This document shows positions 51,689 through 62,354 of a stretch of 64,000 nucleotides of DNA, in pieces. Made by a program: the position numbers and the translations under genes. Numbering within the stretch: position 1 is the first letter of the stretch; each line of letters opens with the position of its first letter. The DNA is from Geobacillus thermocatenulatus (GTDB lineage: Bacteria; Bacillota; Bacilli; Bacillales; Anoxybacillaceae): contig NZ_NEWK01000001.1 of the NCBI RefSeq assembly GCF_002217655.1, forward strand, positions 444,001-508,000, written 5' to 3'. A model generated the notes under the pieces. It saw only the letters and a program-made list of their open reading frames with translations, was not told the DNA's origin and made no database searches.

Positions 51689-51844
51689 AGCGGGGTTGTC
51701 GGTTCAACCGTCTGTTTTTTGAAAAAGGCATCGTCGGCTGAACGTCGGATTGTCGAGACGGAACGGAGCGAAGATGCGGACCTTGGGCATGAATGGGTCC
51801 GCTTTTTCGCGTTAGGCGAATGGAAAATGTTGTGCAGAATGGTG

Positions 51845-51858
51845 CGAATATGAGTTCG
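51845..51858 (+). promoter_or_regulatory. LexA (SOS) box upstream of uvrB
   Basis: CGAATATGAGTTCG differs by one base from the Gram-positive LexA box CGAACN4GTTCG and lies inside the longer palindrome GCGAA..TTCGC, 71 bp before uvrB. Confidence 0.82.
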
Positions 51859-51928
51859 CATTTTTGATGCATCGATCATCACGATGTGATACAATGGGGA
51901 AAGATGGTACGAAGGAGGAGGCGAAACG

Positions 51929-53905
51929 GTGGAGGGCCGTTTTCAATTAGTGTCGCCGTACGAACCGCAAGGCGATCAGCCGCAGGCGATCGCCAAGCTT
52001 GTGGACGGCTTGCAGCGGGGTGTGAAACATCAAACGCTTCTTGGGGCGACGGGGACGGGCAAAACGTTTACGATCTCGAACGTGATCGCCCAAGTCAACA
52101 AGCCGACGCTTGTCATCGCCCACAACAAAACGCTCGCTGGCCAATTGTACAGCGAGCTGAAAGAGTTTTTTCCGCACAACGCCGTCGAATATTTTGTCAG
52201 CTACTACGATTACTATCAGCCGGAAGCGTACGTGCCGCAGACGGATACGTACATTGAAAAAGACGCGAAAATCAACGATGAAATCGACAAATTGCGGCAC
52301 TCGGCGACATCGGCGTTGTTTGAGCGCCGGGATGTCATCATCGTGGCCAGCGTCTCATGCATTTACGGCTTAGGGTCGCCGGAAGAATACCGGGAGCTCG
52401 TCGTCTCGCTGCGCGTCGGGATGGAAATCGAACGCAACGCGCTGCTTCGGCGGCTCGTTGACATCCAATACGACCGCAATGACATCGATTTTCGGCGCGG
52501 CACGTTCCGCGTCCGCGGCGATGTTGTCGAAATTTTCCCCGCGTCGCGCGATGAACATTGCATTCGCGTCGAATTTTTCGGCGATGAAATCGAGCGCATC
52601 CGCGAGGTGGACGCCTTGACGGGCGAAGTGCTTGGCGAGCGCGAGCATGTCGCCATTTTCCCGGCGTCGCACTTCGTCACGCGCGAGGAGAAAATGCGGC
52701 TTGCGATTCAAAACATTGAACAAGAGCTTGAGGAGCGGCTGGCCGAACTGCGCGCCCAAGGAAAGCTCTTGGAGGCGCAGCGGCTGGAGCAGCGGACGCG
52801 CTATGACCTTGAAATGATGCGCGAGATGGGCTTTTGTTCCGGCATCGAAAACTACTCGCGCCATCTGGCGCTTCGGCCGCCGGGGTCGACGCCGTATACA
52901 TTGCTTGACTATTTTCCGGACGATTTTTTGATCATCGTGGATGAGTCGCACGTCACCTTGCCGCAGCTGCGCGGCATGTACAACGGCGACCGGGCGCGCA
53001 AGCAAGTGCTCGTCGACCACGGCTTCCGCCTGCCGTCGGCGCTGGACAACCGGCCGCTCACGTTTGACGAGTTCGAGCAAAAAATCCATCAAATTATTTA
53101 CGTCTCGGCGACGCCAGGGCCGTACGAGCTTGAGCACAGCCCGGGCGTCGTCGAACAAATCATCCGCCCGACCGGGCTTCTCGACCCAACGATCGACGTC
53201 CGTCCGACGAAAGGGCAAATCGACGATTTGATCGGCGAAATTCATGAGCGCGTCGAGCGGAACGAACGCACGCTCGTGACGACGCTGACGAAAAAAATGG
53301 CGGAGGATTTGACCGATTATTTGAAGGAAGCTGGCATCAAAGTCGCCTACTTGCATTCGGAAATCAAGACGCTTGAGCGCATTGAAATCATCCGCGATTT
53401 GCGGCTCGGCAAATACGATGTATTGGTCGGCATCAACTTGCTGCGGGAAGGGCTCGACATCCCAGAGGTGTCGCTGGTTGCCATTTTGGACGCCGACAAG
53501 GAAGGGTTTTTGCGCTCGGAGCGCTCGCTCATCCAGACGATCGGCCGGGCGGCGCGCAACGCGAACGGTCATGTGATCATGTACGCCGATGCGATCACAC
53601 AATCGATGGAAATCGCCATTCAAGAGACGAAGCGGCGCCGCGCGATTCAAGAAGAGTACAACCGAAAGCACGGCATCGTGCCGCGCACGGTGAAAAAGGA
53701 GATTCGCGACGTCATCCGCGCGACGTATGCGGCGGAAGAGAAGGAGATGTACGAGGCAAAGCCGGCGGCAGCGATGACGAAACAAGAGCGAGAAGAGCTG
53801 ATTCGCAAGCTCGAAGCGGACATGAAAGAGGCGGCCAAAGCGCTCGACTTCGAGCGGGCCGCCCAGCTGCGCGACATCATTTTCGAATTGAAAGCGGAAG
53901 GGTGA
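51929..53905 (+). CDS. uvrB: Excinuclease ABC subunit B, UvrB
   Basis: The protein has 658 residues: Walker [19 protein letters not shown] (about 36-53), the beta-hairpin region [24 protein letters not shown]-type [20 protein letters not shown], motif VI region [20 protein letters not shown], and a C-terminal UVR motif [20 protein letters not shown]. It verifies DNA damage and loads UvrC. The start is GTG 51929 after AAGGAGGAGGCGAAAC. uvrA follows 7 bp downstream, and the LexA box implies SOS induction of both. Confidence 0.99.
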   Translation: MEGRFQLVSPYEPQGDQPQAIAKLVDGLQRGVKHQTLLGATGTGKTFTISNVIAQVNKPTLVIAHNKTLAGQLYSELKEFFPHNAVEYFVSYYDYYQPEAYVPQTDTYIEKDAKINDEIDKLRHSATSALFERRDVIIVASVSCIYGLGSPEEYRELVVSLRVGMEIERNALLRRLVDIQYDRNDIDFRRGTFRVRGDVVEIFPASRDEHCIRVEFFGDEIERIREVDALTGEVLGEREHVAIFPASHFVTREEKMRLAIQNIEQELEERLAELRAQGKLLEAQRLEQRTRYDLEMMREMGFCSGIENYSRHLALRPPGSTPYTLLDYFPDDFLIIVDESHVTLPQLRGMYNGDRARKQVLVDHGFRLPSALDNRPLTFDEFEQKIHQIIYVSATPGPYELEHSPGVVEQIIRPTGLLDPTIDVRPTKGQIDDLIGEIHERVERNERTLVTTLTKKMAEDLTDYLKEAGIKVAYLHSEIKTLERIEIIRDLRLGKYDVLVGINLLREGLDIPEVSLVAILDADKEGFLRSERSLIQTIGRAARNANGHVIMYADAITQSMEIAIQETKRRRAIQEEYNRKHGIVPRTVKKEIRDVIRATYAAEEKEMYEAKPAAAMTKQEREELIRKLEADMKEAAKALDFERAAQLRDIIFELKAEG

Positions 53906-53912
53906 TGGCCGG

Positions 53913-56780
53913 GTGAACGGAATGGATAAAATTATCGTCAAGGGGGCGCGCGCCCACAATTTGAAAAACATTGACGTCGAAATCCCGCGCGGCAAACTCG
54001 TCGTCTTGACCGGGCTGTCCGGGTCGGGGAAGTCGTCGCTGGCGTTTGACACGATTTACGCGGAAGGCCAGCGGCGCTACGTCGAATCGCTGTCGGCGTA
54101 CGCCCGTCAGTTTTTAGGGCAGATGGAAAAACCGGACGTCGATGCGATTGAAGGATTGTCGCCGGCCATTTCGATCGACCAAAAAACGACGAGCCGCAAC
54201 CCGCGCTCGACGGTTGGAACGGTGACGGAGATTTACGACTATTTGCGGCTGCTATTTGCCCGCATCGGCCGCCCCATTTGCCCGACGCACGGCATTGAAA
54301 TCCAATCGCAGACGATCGAGCAAATGGTCGACCGGCTGCTCGCGTACCCGGAGCGGACGAAAATGCAAATTTTGGCGCCGATCGTCTCGGGAAAAAAAGG
54401 GACGCACGCCAAGACGCTCGAGGACATCCGCAAGCAAGGGTATGTGCGCGTCCGCATTGACGGCGAGATGCGAGAGTTGACGGAGGACATTGAGCTTGAA
54501 AAAAACAAAAAACATTCGATTGATGTCGTCGTCGACCGGATTGTCATCAAGGACGGCATCGCATCGAGGCTCGCCGATTCGCTCGAGACGGCGCTGAAGC
54601 TTGCCGACGGCAAAGTGGTCGTTGACGTGATCGGCGAGGGGGAGCTGCTGTTCAGTGAAAAGCACGCCTGCCCATATTGCGGCTTTTCGATCGGGGAGCT
54701 TGAACCGCGTCTGTTTTCGTTCAACAGTCCATTCGGCGCCTGCCCGGACTGCGACGGGCTCGGGGCGAAGCTCGAAGTGGATCTCGATTTGGTCATCCCG
54801 AACGATGAGCTGACGTTAAAAGAACACGCCATCGCTCCGTGGGAGCCGCAAAGCTCGCACTATTACCCGCAGCTGCTCGAAGCCGTGTGCCGCCATTACG
54901 GCATCCCGATGGACGTGCCGGTGAAGGATTTGCCGAAAGAGCAGCTCGAGAAAATTTTGTACGGCAGCGGCGGTGAGCCGATTTATTTCCGCTATACGAA
55001 CGATTTTGGCCAAGTGCGCGAACAATACATCCCGTTTGAAGGTGTCGTTCGCAACATCGAGCGCCGCTACCGGGAGACAAGCTCCGATTACATTCGCGAG
55101 CAGATGGAAAAGTATATGGCGGAACAACCATGTCCGACATGCCAAGGCTACCGGCTGAAAAAAGAAAGCCTCGCTGTCCTTGTCGGCGGCAAGCATATCG
55201 GCGAGGTCACCGCCATGTCGGTGACTGAGGCGCTCGTCTTTTTTGACAGGCTCGAGCTGACCGAAAAAGAGGTGCAAATCGCCCGCCTCATTTTGCGCGA
55301 AATCCGCGACCGGCTCGGTTTTTTGCAAAACGTCGGCCTCGACTATTTGACGCTCAGCCGCTCGGCGGGAACGCTCTCCGGCGGCGAGGCGCAGCGCATC
55401 CGCTTGGCGACGCAAATCGGCTCGCGGCTGACGGGGGTGCTGTACGTGCTCGACGAACCGTCGATCGGCCTTCATCAGCGCGACAACGACCGGCTGATCG
55501 CGACGTTGAAAAGCATGCGCGACCTCGGCAATACACTCATTGTCGTGGAGCACGACGAGGATACGATGCTGGCCGCGGACTATTTGATTGACATTGGCCC
55601 GGGGGCGGGCATCCACGGCGGCGAGGTCGTCGCCGCCGGCACTCCGGAAGAAGTGATGAACGACCCGAACTCGCTCACCGGCCAGTATTTATCGGGGAAA
55701 AAATTCATCCCGATTCCGGCCGAACGGCGCCGGCCAGACGGGCGTTGGCTCGAAGTCGTCGGCGCGCGCGAGCACAACTTGAAAAACATATCAGTGAACA
55801 TCCCGCTCGGCACGTTTGTCGCTGTCACCGGGGTGTCGGGCTCGGGCAAAAGCACGCTTGTCAACGAAGTGTTGTATAAGGCGCTGGCGCAAAAGCTCAA
55901 CCGGGCGAAAGCCAAGCCTGGCGAGCATCGCGACATCCGCGGGCTTGAGCATCTCGAGAAAGTCATTGACATCGACCAGTCGCCGATCGGCCGCACGCCA
56001 CGGTCGAACCCGGCGACGTACACCGGGGTGTTTGACGACATCCGCGACGTGTTTGCTTCGACGAACGAAGCGAAAGTGCGCGGCTATAAAAAAGGGCGGT
56101 TCAGCTTCAACGTCAAAGGCGGGCGCTGCGAGGCGTGCCATGGCGATGGGATCATCAAAATTGAGATGCACTTTTTGCCGGACGTGTACGTCCCGTGCGA
56201 AGTGTGCCACGGCAAACGGTACAATCGCGAAACGCTTGAGGTGACGTATAAAGGGAAAAACATCGCCGATGTCTTGGACATGACGGTCGAAGATGCGCTC
56301 GACTTTTTCGCCTCGATCCCGAAAATCAAACGCAAGCTCGAGACGCTCTATGACGTCGGGCTTGGGTATATGAAGCTCGGTCAGCCGGCGACAACGCTCT
56401 CCGGCGGCGAGGCGCAGCGCGTCAAGCTCGCCGCTGAGCTTCACCGCCGCTCCAACGGCCGGACGCTCTACATTTTGGACGAGCCGACGACCGGGCTTCA
56501 TGTCGATGACATCGCCCGGCTGCTTGACGTGCTCCATCGGCTCGTCGACAACGGTGATACCGTGCTTGTCATCGAGCATAATTTGGACGTCATCAAAACG
56601 GCGGACTATATTATTGATTTAGGCCCAGAGGGCGGCGACCGCGGCGGGCAAATCGTGGCCGTCGGCACGCCGGAAGAGGTGGCCGAGGTGGAGGAGTCGC
56701 ACACCGGCCGCTACTTGAAACCGATTCTCGAGCGCGACCGGGCGCGCATGCAGGCGCGGTATGAAGCGGCGAAGGCGTAA
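53913..56780 (+). CDS. uvrA: Excinuclease ABC subunit A, UvrA
   Basis: The protein has 955 residues. Two ABC modules are present: Walker [21 protein letters not shown] near 32 and [20 protein letters not shown] near 640; signatures [20 protein letters not shown] and [20 protein letters not shown]. Zinc fingers are [20 protein letters not shown] with CPDCDG, and [20 protein letters not shown] with CEVCHG. It recognises DNA lesions with UvrB. The start is GTG 53913 or ATG 53922. Confidence 0.99.
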   Translation: MNGMDKIIVKGARAHNLKNIDVEIPRGKLVVLTGLSGSGKSSLAFDTIYAEGQRRYVESLSAYARQFLGQMEKPDVDAIEGLSPAISIDQKTTSRNPRSTVGTVTEIYDYLRLLFARIGRPICPTHGIEIQSQTIEQMVDRLLAYPERTKMQILAPIVSGKKGTHAKTLEDIRKQGYVRVRIDGEMRELTEDIELEKNKKHSIDVVVDRIVIKDGIASRLADSLETALKLADGKVVVDVIGEGELLFSEKHACPYCGFSIGELEPRLFSFNSPFGACPDCDGLGAKLEVDLDLVIPNDELTLKEHAIAPWEPQSSHYYPQLLEAVCRHYGIPMDVPVKDLPKEQLEKILYGSGGEPIYFRYTNDFGQVREQYIPFEGVVRNIERRYRETSSDYIREQMEKYMAEQPCPTCQGYRLKKESLAVLVGGKHIGEVTAMSVTEALVFFDRLELTEKEVQIARLILREIRDRLGFLQNVGLDYLTLSRSAGTLSGGEAQRIRLATQIGSRLTGVLYVLDEPSIGLHQRDNDRLIATLKSMRDLGNTLIVVEHDEDTMLAADYLIDIGPGAGIHGGEVVAAGTPEEVMNDPNSLTGQYLSGKKFIPIPAERRRPDGRWLEVVGAREHNLKNISVNIPLGTFVAVTGVSGSGKSTLVNEVLYKALAQKLNRAKAKPGEHRDIRGLEHLEKVIDIDQSPIGRTPRSNPATYTGVFDDIRDVFASTNEAKVRGYKKGRFSFNVKGGRCEACHGDGIIKIEMHFLPDVYVPCEVCHGKRYNRETLEVTYKGKNIADVLDMTVEDALDFFASIPKIKRKLETLYDVGLGYMKLGQPATTLSGGEAQRVKLAAELHRRSNGRTLYILDEPTTGLHVDDIARLLDVLHRLVDNGDTVLVIEHNLDVIKTADYIIDLGPEGGDRGGQIVAVGTPEEVAEVEESHTGRYLKPILERDRARMQARYEAAKA

Positions 56781-56899
56781 AGGCCTTGGCCGCTTTGGCA
56801 TATAGGAGACGGTGGCTTTTGGAAAGAGAAAAAGGAAACTTTTCCAAGCCGCGGTCGTATATACAAGGTAAAAGAACCTTATGGAAAGGGGATTTCCGC

Positions 56900-57226
56900 T
56901 TGTCGACGAACAAAGTGTTGTCCGCGCTTTGTTATTTCAGCGTCTTTTTTGCGCCGTTTATTTTGCCGATTGTCGTCTATTTTGTTGTCGAAGATCTTGA
57001 AGTCAAACGCCATGCGAAGCGGGCGCTCGTGTCGCATTTGATTCCGGCTGTGACGATCCTCTTGTTCATTGCGCTGGCCGCATCGCCGGTGCTGTTTGGC
57101 CATTGGGGCGAGGAATCGCTTCTTTTTGGCGGCGGGCTCGTCTGGCTTGGGTTCCTTGTTGCTGGGGCGGTGAATCTCGTTGTCGTCGTTTGGAATGTCA
57201 TAAAAGGAATTCAAGTGTTAAAATAA
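56900..57226 (+). CDS. DUF4870-like small membrane protein
   Basis: The protein has 108 residues with three hydrophobic segments (ALCYFSVFFAPFILPIVVYF, LIPAVTILLFIALAASPVLF, GLVWLGFLVAGAVNLVVVVW) and the charged link EDLEVKRHAKRALVSH typical of DUF4870/Tic20-like proteins. No function is established. A TTG start at 56900 follows AAAGGGGATTTCCGC; the longer frame from 56786 lacks a ribosome-binding site. Confidence 0.8.
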   Translation: MSTNKVLSALCYFSVFFAPFILPIVVYFVVEDLEVKRHAKRALVSHLIPAVTILLFIALAASPVLFGHWGEESLLFGGGLVWLGFLVAGAVNLVVVVWNVIKGIQVLK

Positions 57227-57327
57227 GAGAAAGCGCCCGTTCGCCGGCGATGCCGCGGCCCCGCTTTTTTGGGCCTGTCAAAAGGGGTGGCCGGCGGGCG
57301 CGAGACTCGAATAAAGATGGTGATGGG

Positions 57328-57690
57328 ATGCTCAATTGGTTGATCGGTGTGTTGATCAATACGGTGCTGCTCATGGCGATTGACGGGTATTTTGACGATA
57401 TTCATTTCAGCGGCGTCGGCGCGGCGTTTTTGGCGAGCGTCATTTTGGCGGTGCTCAACACTGTCGTTCGCCCGGTGCTCATCTTGTTGACGCTGCCGGT
57501 GACGGTGTTGACGCTTGGATTGTTTTTGTTTGTCATTAACGCCATCACGCTCATGATGACCGCCGCGCTGATGGGCGATGCCTTCCAAATCGGCGGCTTT
57601 GGCACCGCGCTGCTTGCGTCGATCGTCTTGTCGTTTTTCCATTTGCTTGTGCAAAAAGCGGTGATCGAGCCGCTCCGCAACCGGTCGTAA
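57328..57690 (+). CDS. yvlD: Phage holin family 4 / YvlD-like membrane protein
   Basis: The protein has 120 residues with four hydrophobic segments ([80 protein letters not shown]). It matches the YvlD/holin-4 superfamily. Despite the name it is chromosomal in most Firmicutes, and its role is unknown. ATG 57328 has GGTGATGGG upstream, a modest ribosome-binding site. Confidence 0.85.
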   Translation: MLNWLIGVLINTVLLMAIDGYFDDIHFSGVGAAFLASVILAVLNTVVRPVLILLTLPVTVLTLGLFLFVINAITLMMTAALMGDAFQIGGFGTALLASIVLSFFHLLVQKAVIEPLRNRS

Positions 57691-57813
57691 CGGGGCGCGG
57701 TTCATTGCCAAGCGGGTGGCGCCGTGTGTCCGCACGGCGGATGCGGCAATGTTTCGCCATTGGAGAAGCGATGCAGGAAAGATCGTTTCGGCTTGATGGA
57801 TTGGGCGTGATCG

Positions 57814-57840
57814 GGACGGGGGAACCGTCCTTGTTTTGTT
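57814..57840 (+). terminator. Terminator between yvlD and hprK
   Basis: GGACGG (57814-57819) pairs with CCGTCC (57825-57830), followed by TTGTTTTGTT. It gives hprK its own transcript. Confidence 0.75.
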
Positions 57841-57920
57841 TTCTGCGGAATGTTTTCTTCAATGGCGAAACGAAACGTGCTACAATGAAGAAAGATGATG
57901 AAAGGAGCGAAAGGCGACGT

Positions 57921-58856
57921 ATGCCGAAAGTGCGGACGAAAGACATCATTGAGCAGTTTCAGCTCGAGCTTGTCAGCGGCGCGGAAGGCATTTACCGCCC
58001 GATTACGACGAGCGACTTGTCGCGGCCGGGGATTGAAATGGCCGGCTATTTCGCCTATTACCCGGCGGAGCGCCTGCAGTTGCTCGGGCGGACGGAACTG
58101 TCGTTTTATGAAACGTTGACGCCGGAAGAAAAACGGTCGCGGATGGAGCGGCTTTGCACGGATATTACGCCGGGCATCATCGTCTCGCGCGGACTGGAGG
58201 TGCCGCCGGAGTTGATCGAAGCGTCGGAGCGCCAGTCGGTGCCCGTGATGCGCTCGACGATGAAAACGACCCGTCTGTCCAGCCGGTTGACGAACTATTT
58301 GGAAAGCAAGCTCGCCCCGACCACTGCGGTGCACGGCGTGCTGGTCGATGTGTACGGCGTCGGGGTGTTGATCACCGGCAAAAGCGGCGTCGGCAAAAGC
58401 GAAACGGCGCTTGAGCTCGTCAAGCGCGGCCATCGGCTCGTCGCCGATGACTGCGTGGAAATCCGCCAGGAAGATGAAGACACGCTCGTCGGCAGCGCGC
58501 CTGAGTTGATTGAACATTTGCTCGAAATTCGCGGGCTTGGCATCATCAACATGATGACGCTGTTCGGCGCCGGGGCGGTGCGGACGCATAAGCGCATTTC
58601 GCTCGTCATTGATTTGGAACTTTGGGATCCGGAAAAACAATACGACCGGCTTGGGTTGGAAGAAGAAAAGGTCAAAATTTTGGATACGGAATTGCCGAAA
58701 TTGACGATTCCAGTCCGTCCGGGCCGCAACTTGGCGGTCATCGTTGAAGTGGCGGCGATGAACTTCCGCCTGAAGCGGATGGGCGTCAATGCAGCCGAGG
58801 AGTTTTCGGCGCGATTGAGCGACGCCATCGAAGACAGCACGAACGAGTATGATTGA
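57921..58856 (+). CDS. hprK: HPr kinase/phosphorylase
   Basis: The protein has 311 residues. The N-terminal domain starts [20 protein letters not shown]. The kinase domain has Walker [21 protein letters not shown], and the HprK signature [20 protein letters not shown]. It phosphorylates HPr at the regulatory serine and so controls carbon catabolite repression. GAAAGGAGCGAAAGGCGACGT precedes ATG 57921 (only the first 20 bases of that leader matter). lgt follows, as in B. subtilis. Confidence 0.98.
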   Translation: MPKVRTKDIIEQFQLELVSGAEGIYRPITTSDLSRPGIEMAGYFAYYPAERLQLLGRTELSFYETLTPEEKRSRMERLCTDITPGIIVSRGLEVPPELIEASERQSVPVMRSTMKTTRLSSRLTNYLESKLAPTTAVHGVLVDVYGVGVLITGKSGVGKSETALELVKRGHRLVADDCVEIRQEDEDTLVGSAPELIEHLLEIRGLGIINMMTLFGAGAVRTHKRISLVIDLELWDPEKQYDRLGLEEEKVKILDTELPKLTIPVRPGRNLAVIVEVAAMNFRLKRMGVNAAEEFSARLSDAIEDSTNEYD

Positions 58857-58937
58857 TGTGGGGCTGCATGGGAAGATTGGATAACAACGGCGGGGGAAAC
58901 GCTCCCGGTTTTCTATGGGGCATAGGAGGGAAAAACG

Positions 58938-59750
58938 ATGGACGCAACGATTCAGCCGCTCGACCGCGTGTTTTTGCATCTCGGTCCGATTACGATTTAC
59001 TGGTACGGGGTCATTATCGGCACAGGCGTTTTGATCGGCTTGTGGCTGGCGACGCGCGAAGCGGTGCGGCGCGGCTTGCCGAAAGAGACGTTTGTCGATT
59101 TAGTGCTGTTTGCCGTGCCGATCGCCATTGTGTGCGCGCGGGCGTATTACGTGCTGTTTGAATGGCACTATTATTCAAAACATTTGTCAGAGATTCCGAA
59201 AATTTGGCAAGGGGGCCTCGCCATTCACGGCGGTTTGATTGGCGCGGTGGCGACGGGCGCGGTGTTCGCCCGCGCGCGCGGGCTGTCGTTTTGGAAGCTC
59301 GCCGACATTGCCGCGCCAAGCATCATTTTAGGCCAGGCGATCGGGCGCTGGGGCAATTTCATGAACCAAGAGGCGCACGGCGGCCCGGTGTCGCGCGCGT
59401 TTTTGGAGAGCTTGCATTTGCCTGACTGGATCATCAACCAAATGTACATTGACGGCCGCTATTGGCATCCGACGTTTTTGTACGAATCGCTTTGGAATTT
59501 GGCCGGCTTTTGTCTTTTGCTTTGGCTCCGGCGCGTCAACTTGCGGCGCGGCGAGCTGTTTTTGTCGTATTTGATTTGGTACTCGATCGGCCGCTTTTGG
59601 ATTGAAGGGATGCGCACCGACAGCTTGATGCTCGCCGGCAGCCTGCGGGCGGCGCAAGTGATGTCCGTGACGCTCATCGTTTTGTCCGTCGCGCTTTGGA
59701 TCGTGCGCCGGACAAAAGGCTGGGCGGATGAGCGCTATCAGGATGAATAG
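58938..59750 (+). CDS. lgt: Prolipoprotein diacylglyceryl transferase
   Basis: The protein has 270 residues with seven membrane segments. The Lgt signature [20 protein letters not shown] and the N-terminal [20 protein letters not shown] are present, as is [17 protein letters not shown]. It transfers diacylglycerol to the lipobox Cys of prolipoproteins such as the cytochrome c-551 in this window. ATG 58938 follows ATAGGAGGGAAAAACG. Confidence 0.98.
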   Translation: MDATIQPLDRVFLHLGPITIYWYGVIIGTGVLIGLWLATREAVRRGLPKETFVDLVLFAVPIAIVCARAYYVLFEWHYYSKHLSEIPKIWQGGLAIHGGLIGAVATGAVFARARGLSFWKLADIAAPSIILGQAIGRWGNFMNQEAHGGPVSRAFLESLHLPDWIINQMYIDGRYWHPTFLYESLWNLAGFCLLLWLRRVNLRRGELFLSYLIWYSIGRFWIEGMRTDSLMLAGSLRAAQVMSVTLIVLSVALWIVRRTKGWADERYQDE

Positions 59751-59804
59751 CCGTTTGAGGCGGCGAACCGCTGCGGACTTGTTCGGTTTGCGGGAAACCG
59801 CGAT

Positions 59805-59863
59805 GAATGCAGCTGCTTCGCAGCGGGAACAATCTTGTCGGGGAGCTGCATTCCTTCTTTTTT
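59805..59863 (+). terminator. Terminator after lgt
   Basis: GAATGCAGCT (59805-59814) pairs perfectly with AGCTGCATTC (59844-59853), followed by CTTCTTTTTTC. The loop of about 29 nt is long. Confidence 0.65.
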
Positions 59864-59966
59864 CGGTTGGGTTCGGACGAATGAACAAGATGTGGTGCGC
59901 GTCATCAAGAGAATCAAAGTTTCATCGCACCGCGGTGATCAAGGCAAGCAAAGGAGAGAGGAGACC

Positions 59967-60905
59967 ATGACAGGAATGTTGCAGCGCGGCGTGCTCGCGG
60001 GGCTGAAAACGTCGTGGGCGCTTGGGAAAATCATTTTCCCCGTGACGCTCCTGTTGGCGTTGCTGCAGCCGACGCCGCTTTTTTCATGGATCATTGATGG
60101 GGTTGCGCCGTTGATGAAGTGGTTCGGCTTATCCGGCGATGCGGCCGTGCCGCTTGTGCTCGGCAACTTGCTTGGGCTGTATGCGGCGATCGGGGCGATG
60201 CTGACGATTGAGTTTACGGTGAAAGAAGTGTTCATTCTCGCGGTCATGCTTTCCTTTTCCCATAACTTGATCGTCGAGTCATCCGTCGCCTCGCGCACCG
60301 GGATGAGCGTCTGGCTGATGATCGTCGTGCGCGTCGGTCTCGCTGTCGTGTCAGGTTTGTTGATTGCCCATTTCTGGAACGGCGGACAGGAGATCGCCCA
60401 ATACGGGTTTGTCACGCATGAAGCCGCCCCGCCGTCCGGCTGGGGAGAGATCATCCTGGCGGCGCTGAAAAAAGCGGCCGCCGGCATTGTGCAGCTCGTC
60501 GCGATCGTCATCCCGCTCATGACGGTCATTCAAATTTTAAAAGAACGCCATTGGATCGAAGCCGTTTCGCGCTGGATGGCGCCGGCGACGAGGATGCTGG
60601 GGATGAGCGCGAACACGTCGCTCACGCTCGCCGCCGGGTTTGTGTTCGGCTTGGCGTACGGGGCGGGGGTGATGATTCAGGCGGCGAAAGAAGACGGCGT
60701 CTCGAAGCGCGACTTGACGCTGGCGTTCATTTTTCTCGTGTCATGTCATGCGGTCGTCGAAGATACGCTCATTTTCGTTCCGCTTGGCATCTCTGTGTGG
60801 CCGCTGCTTTTCATCCGCTTGGTGACGGCGGTGCTGTTGACGATGGCGGTGGCGTTCGTTTGGCGCCGCTTTGAACAACCGGCTAGAAAGGAAGCTGCTT
60901 CATGA
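59967..60905 (+). CDS. yvoD: YvoD-like nucleoside-recognition-domain membrane protein
   Basis: The protein has 312 residues with eight or so membrane segments. Two Gate/nucleoside-recognition repeats appear ([20 protein letters not shown] and [20 protein letters not shown]). Members of this superfamily include SpoIIIA-like and nucleoside transporters, but YvoD has no proven substrate. AAAGGAGAGAGGAGACC precedes ATG 59967. It overlaps the start of ppaX by 4 bp (ATGA), the same order as in B. subtilis. Confidence 0.88.
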   Translation: MTGMLQRGVLAGLKTSWALGKIIFPVTLLLALLQPTPLFSWIIDGVAPLMKWFGLSGDAAVPLVLGNLLGLYAAIGAMLTIEFTVKEVFILAVMLSFSHNLIVESSVASRTGMSVWLMIVVRVGLAVVSGLLIAHFWNGGQEIAQYGFVTHEAAPPSGWGEIILAALKKAAAGIVQLVAIVIPLMTVIQILKERHWIEAVSRWMAPATRMLGMSANTSLTLAAGFVFGLAYGAGVMIQAAKEDGVSKRDLTLAFIFLVSCHAVVEDTLIFVPLGISVWPLLFIRLVTAVLLTMAVAFVWRRFEQPARKEAAS

Positions 60906-61546
60906 CGATTCGCACGATTTTGTTTGATCTTGACGGCACATTGATTGATACGAATGAGCTCATCATCCAGTCGTTTTTGCATACGTTGGAGAAGTACTAT
61001 CCGGGCCGCTACAAACGTGAGGACGTCCTGCCGTTCATCGGCCCGTCGCTCTATGAAACGTTCGGCTCGCTTGATCCAGAGCGGGCTGAGGAGATGGTGA
61101 AGACGTACCGCACGTTCAACCACGCCCATCATGACGAACTGATCCGCGAGTTTGACACGGTGTGTGAAACGATCGAAACGCTCCACCGCCATGGCTTCCG
61201 CCTTGGCGTCGTGACGACGAAAATGCACGACACCGCCCTGATGGGGTTAAGAAAAACGCGGTTGGAACCGTTTTTCTCGTGCGTCATCGGCCTCGATGAC
61301 GTCAATCGTCCCAAACCGGATCCTGAACCGATTCATAAGGCGCTTGAGGCGCTTGAATCGACACCGGACGAAGCGCTCATGGTCGGCGACAACTACCACG
61401 ACATTTTGGCCGGCAAAAACGCCGGCGTGAAAACAGCCGGCGTCGTCTGGGCGATTAAAGGCCGTGAGTATTTGGAACAATATGAACCGGACTATATGCT
61501 CGAGAAAATGAGCGACTTGCTCGCCATTGTCGGCATCAACGAATGA
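60902..61546 (+). CDS. ppaX: Pyrophosphatase PpaX (HAD family)
   Basis: The protein has 214 residues. HAD motifs are [20 protein letters not shown] (motif I), [20 protein letters not shown] (II), [15 protein letters not shown] (III) and [20 protein letters not shown] (IV). PpaX hydrolyses the pyrophosphate formed when HprK/P dephosphorylates P-Ser-HPr, which explains its linkage to hprK. The helical cap domain lies in between (residues 20-80). Confidence 0.96.
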   Translation: MTIRTILFDLDGTLIDTNELIIQSFLHTLEKYYPGRYKREDVLPFIGPSLYETFGSLDPERAEEMVKTYRTFNHAHHDELIREFDTVCETIETLHRHGFRLGVVTTKMHDTALMGLRKTRLEPFFSCVIGLDDVNRPKPDPEPIHKALEALESTPDEALMVGDNYHDILAGKNAGVKTAGVVWAIKGREYLEQYEPDYMLEKMSDLLAIVGINE

Positions 61547-61566
61547 AAGGAGGAATCGTCCTCCCG

Positions 61567-62064
61567 GTGAGACGAACGACCAAATACCCTGTCCAAGGGG
61601 CGAACTCGCTCTGGCAGTTGTATCGCACCGTATCGTTTTGGAAAGTGCTGAAAAACGTTATCATCATTCAAATCGGGCGCTACACCCCGTTTTTGCCGCT
61701 GAAACGCTGGCTGTACCGCACGTTTCTCGGCATGAACATCGGCGAGCAAACCGCGCTCGCCTTTATGGTTATGCCCGATATTCTCTTCCCGGAAAAAATC
61801 CACATCGGCCGCAACTGCGTCATCGGCTACAACACGACGATTCTCGCCCACGAATATTTAGTGGACGAATACCGCCTCGGCGATGTGGTGATCGGCGATG
61901 AGGTGATGATCGGCGCGAACTCGACCATTTTGCCCGGCGTGGTGATCGGCGATCGCGCCATCGTTGCCGCGGGCACGGTCGTTCATCAAGATGTCCCGCC
62001 CGGAGCGATGGTCGCCGGCTGTCCGATGCGCATCGTCCGCCGGAATGAACCGCCTTCCGATTAA
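61567..62064 (+). CDS. yvoF: YvoF-like hexapeptide-repeat acyltransferase
   Basis: The protein has about 165 residues. After a helical N-terminus (GANSLWQLYRTVSFWKVLKN) come left-handed beta-helix hexapeptide repeats (HIGRNCVIGYNTTILAHEYL, VIGDEVMIGANSTILPGVVI), typical of O-acetyltransferases. AAAGGAGG at 61546-61553 lies after the ATG at 61543, which overlaps ppaX, and 13 bp before GTG 61567, so 61567 is preferred; the longer form would have 173 residues. The substrate is unknown. Confidence 0.87.
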   Translation: MRRTTKYPVQGANSLWQLYRTVSFWKVLKNVIIIQIGRYTPFLPLKRWLYRTFLGMNIGEQTALAFMVMPDILFPEKIHIGRNCVIGYNTTILAHEYLVDEYRLGDVVIGDEVMIGANSTILPGVVIGDRAIVAAGTVVHQDVPPGAMVAGCPMRIVRRNEPPSD

Positions 62065-62191
62065 ACGGGGGCGGTTTTCCATTTTGGAATAGGAAAAGGA
62101 AAGAAACAAAAAAAGGAGAATTGGGAATTTTGGCAAGATGGATCGCCGCTATTTTCATTAGAGAGCAGATCACCATCTATATCGTGTGGAA

Positions 62192-62240
62192 CGAAACGGA
62201 CAAGCGCTTCTTGTTTTTGAAGCGATCTTGTCCGTTTTGT
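62192..62240 (+). terminator. Terminator after yvoF
   Basis: ACGGACAAG..CGCTTC (about 62193-62208) pairs with GAAGCG..CTTGTCCGT (about 62218-62236), with a TTGTTTTT loop and TTTGTT after it. It separates yvoF from the histidine genes. Confidence 0.85.
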
Positions 62241-62261
62241 TATTGATAAAGCATTCCCCCC

Positions 62262-62290
62262 TTGACGCTGTGGCCGCAAAGGAGTAAACT
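62262..62290 (+). promoter_or_regulatory. Promoter of the histidine operon
   Basis: TTGACG (62262-62267) and TAAACT (62285-62290) are 17 bp apart, 64 bp before hisZ. No T-box is seen in the short leader. Confidence 0.7.
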
Positions 62291-62354
62291 ACTAGTAACT
62301 TCACTTCTCTACCATATTAGCAAACTAAAGTATTTCGATAAAGGGCGTGGGGAC

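Noticed and set aside
52370-54052. 560-codon open frame antisense to uvrB/uvrA
   Set aside because: It is the mirror of two clearly coding genes, with a composition rich in Arg, His and Leu typical of antisense frames.
57103-57327. Longer N-terminus for the YvlD-like protein
   Set aside because: The extension is antilogous to the end of the preceding gene and its hairpin region; the family starts at [11 protein letters not shown].
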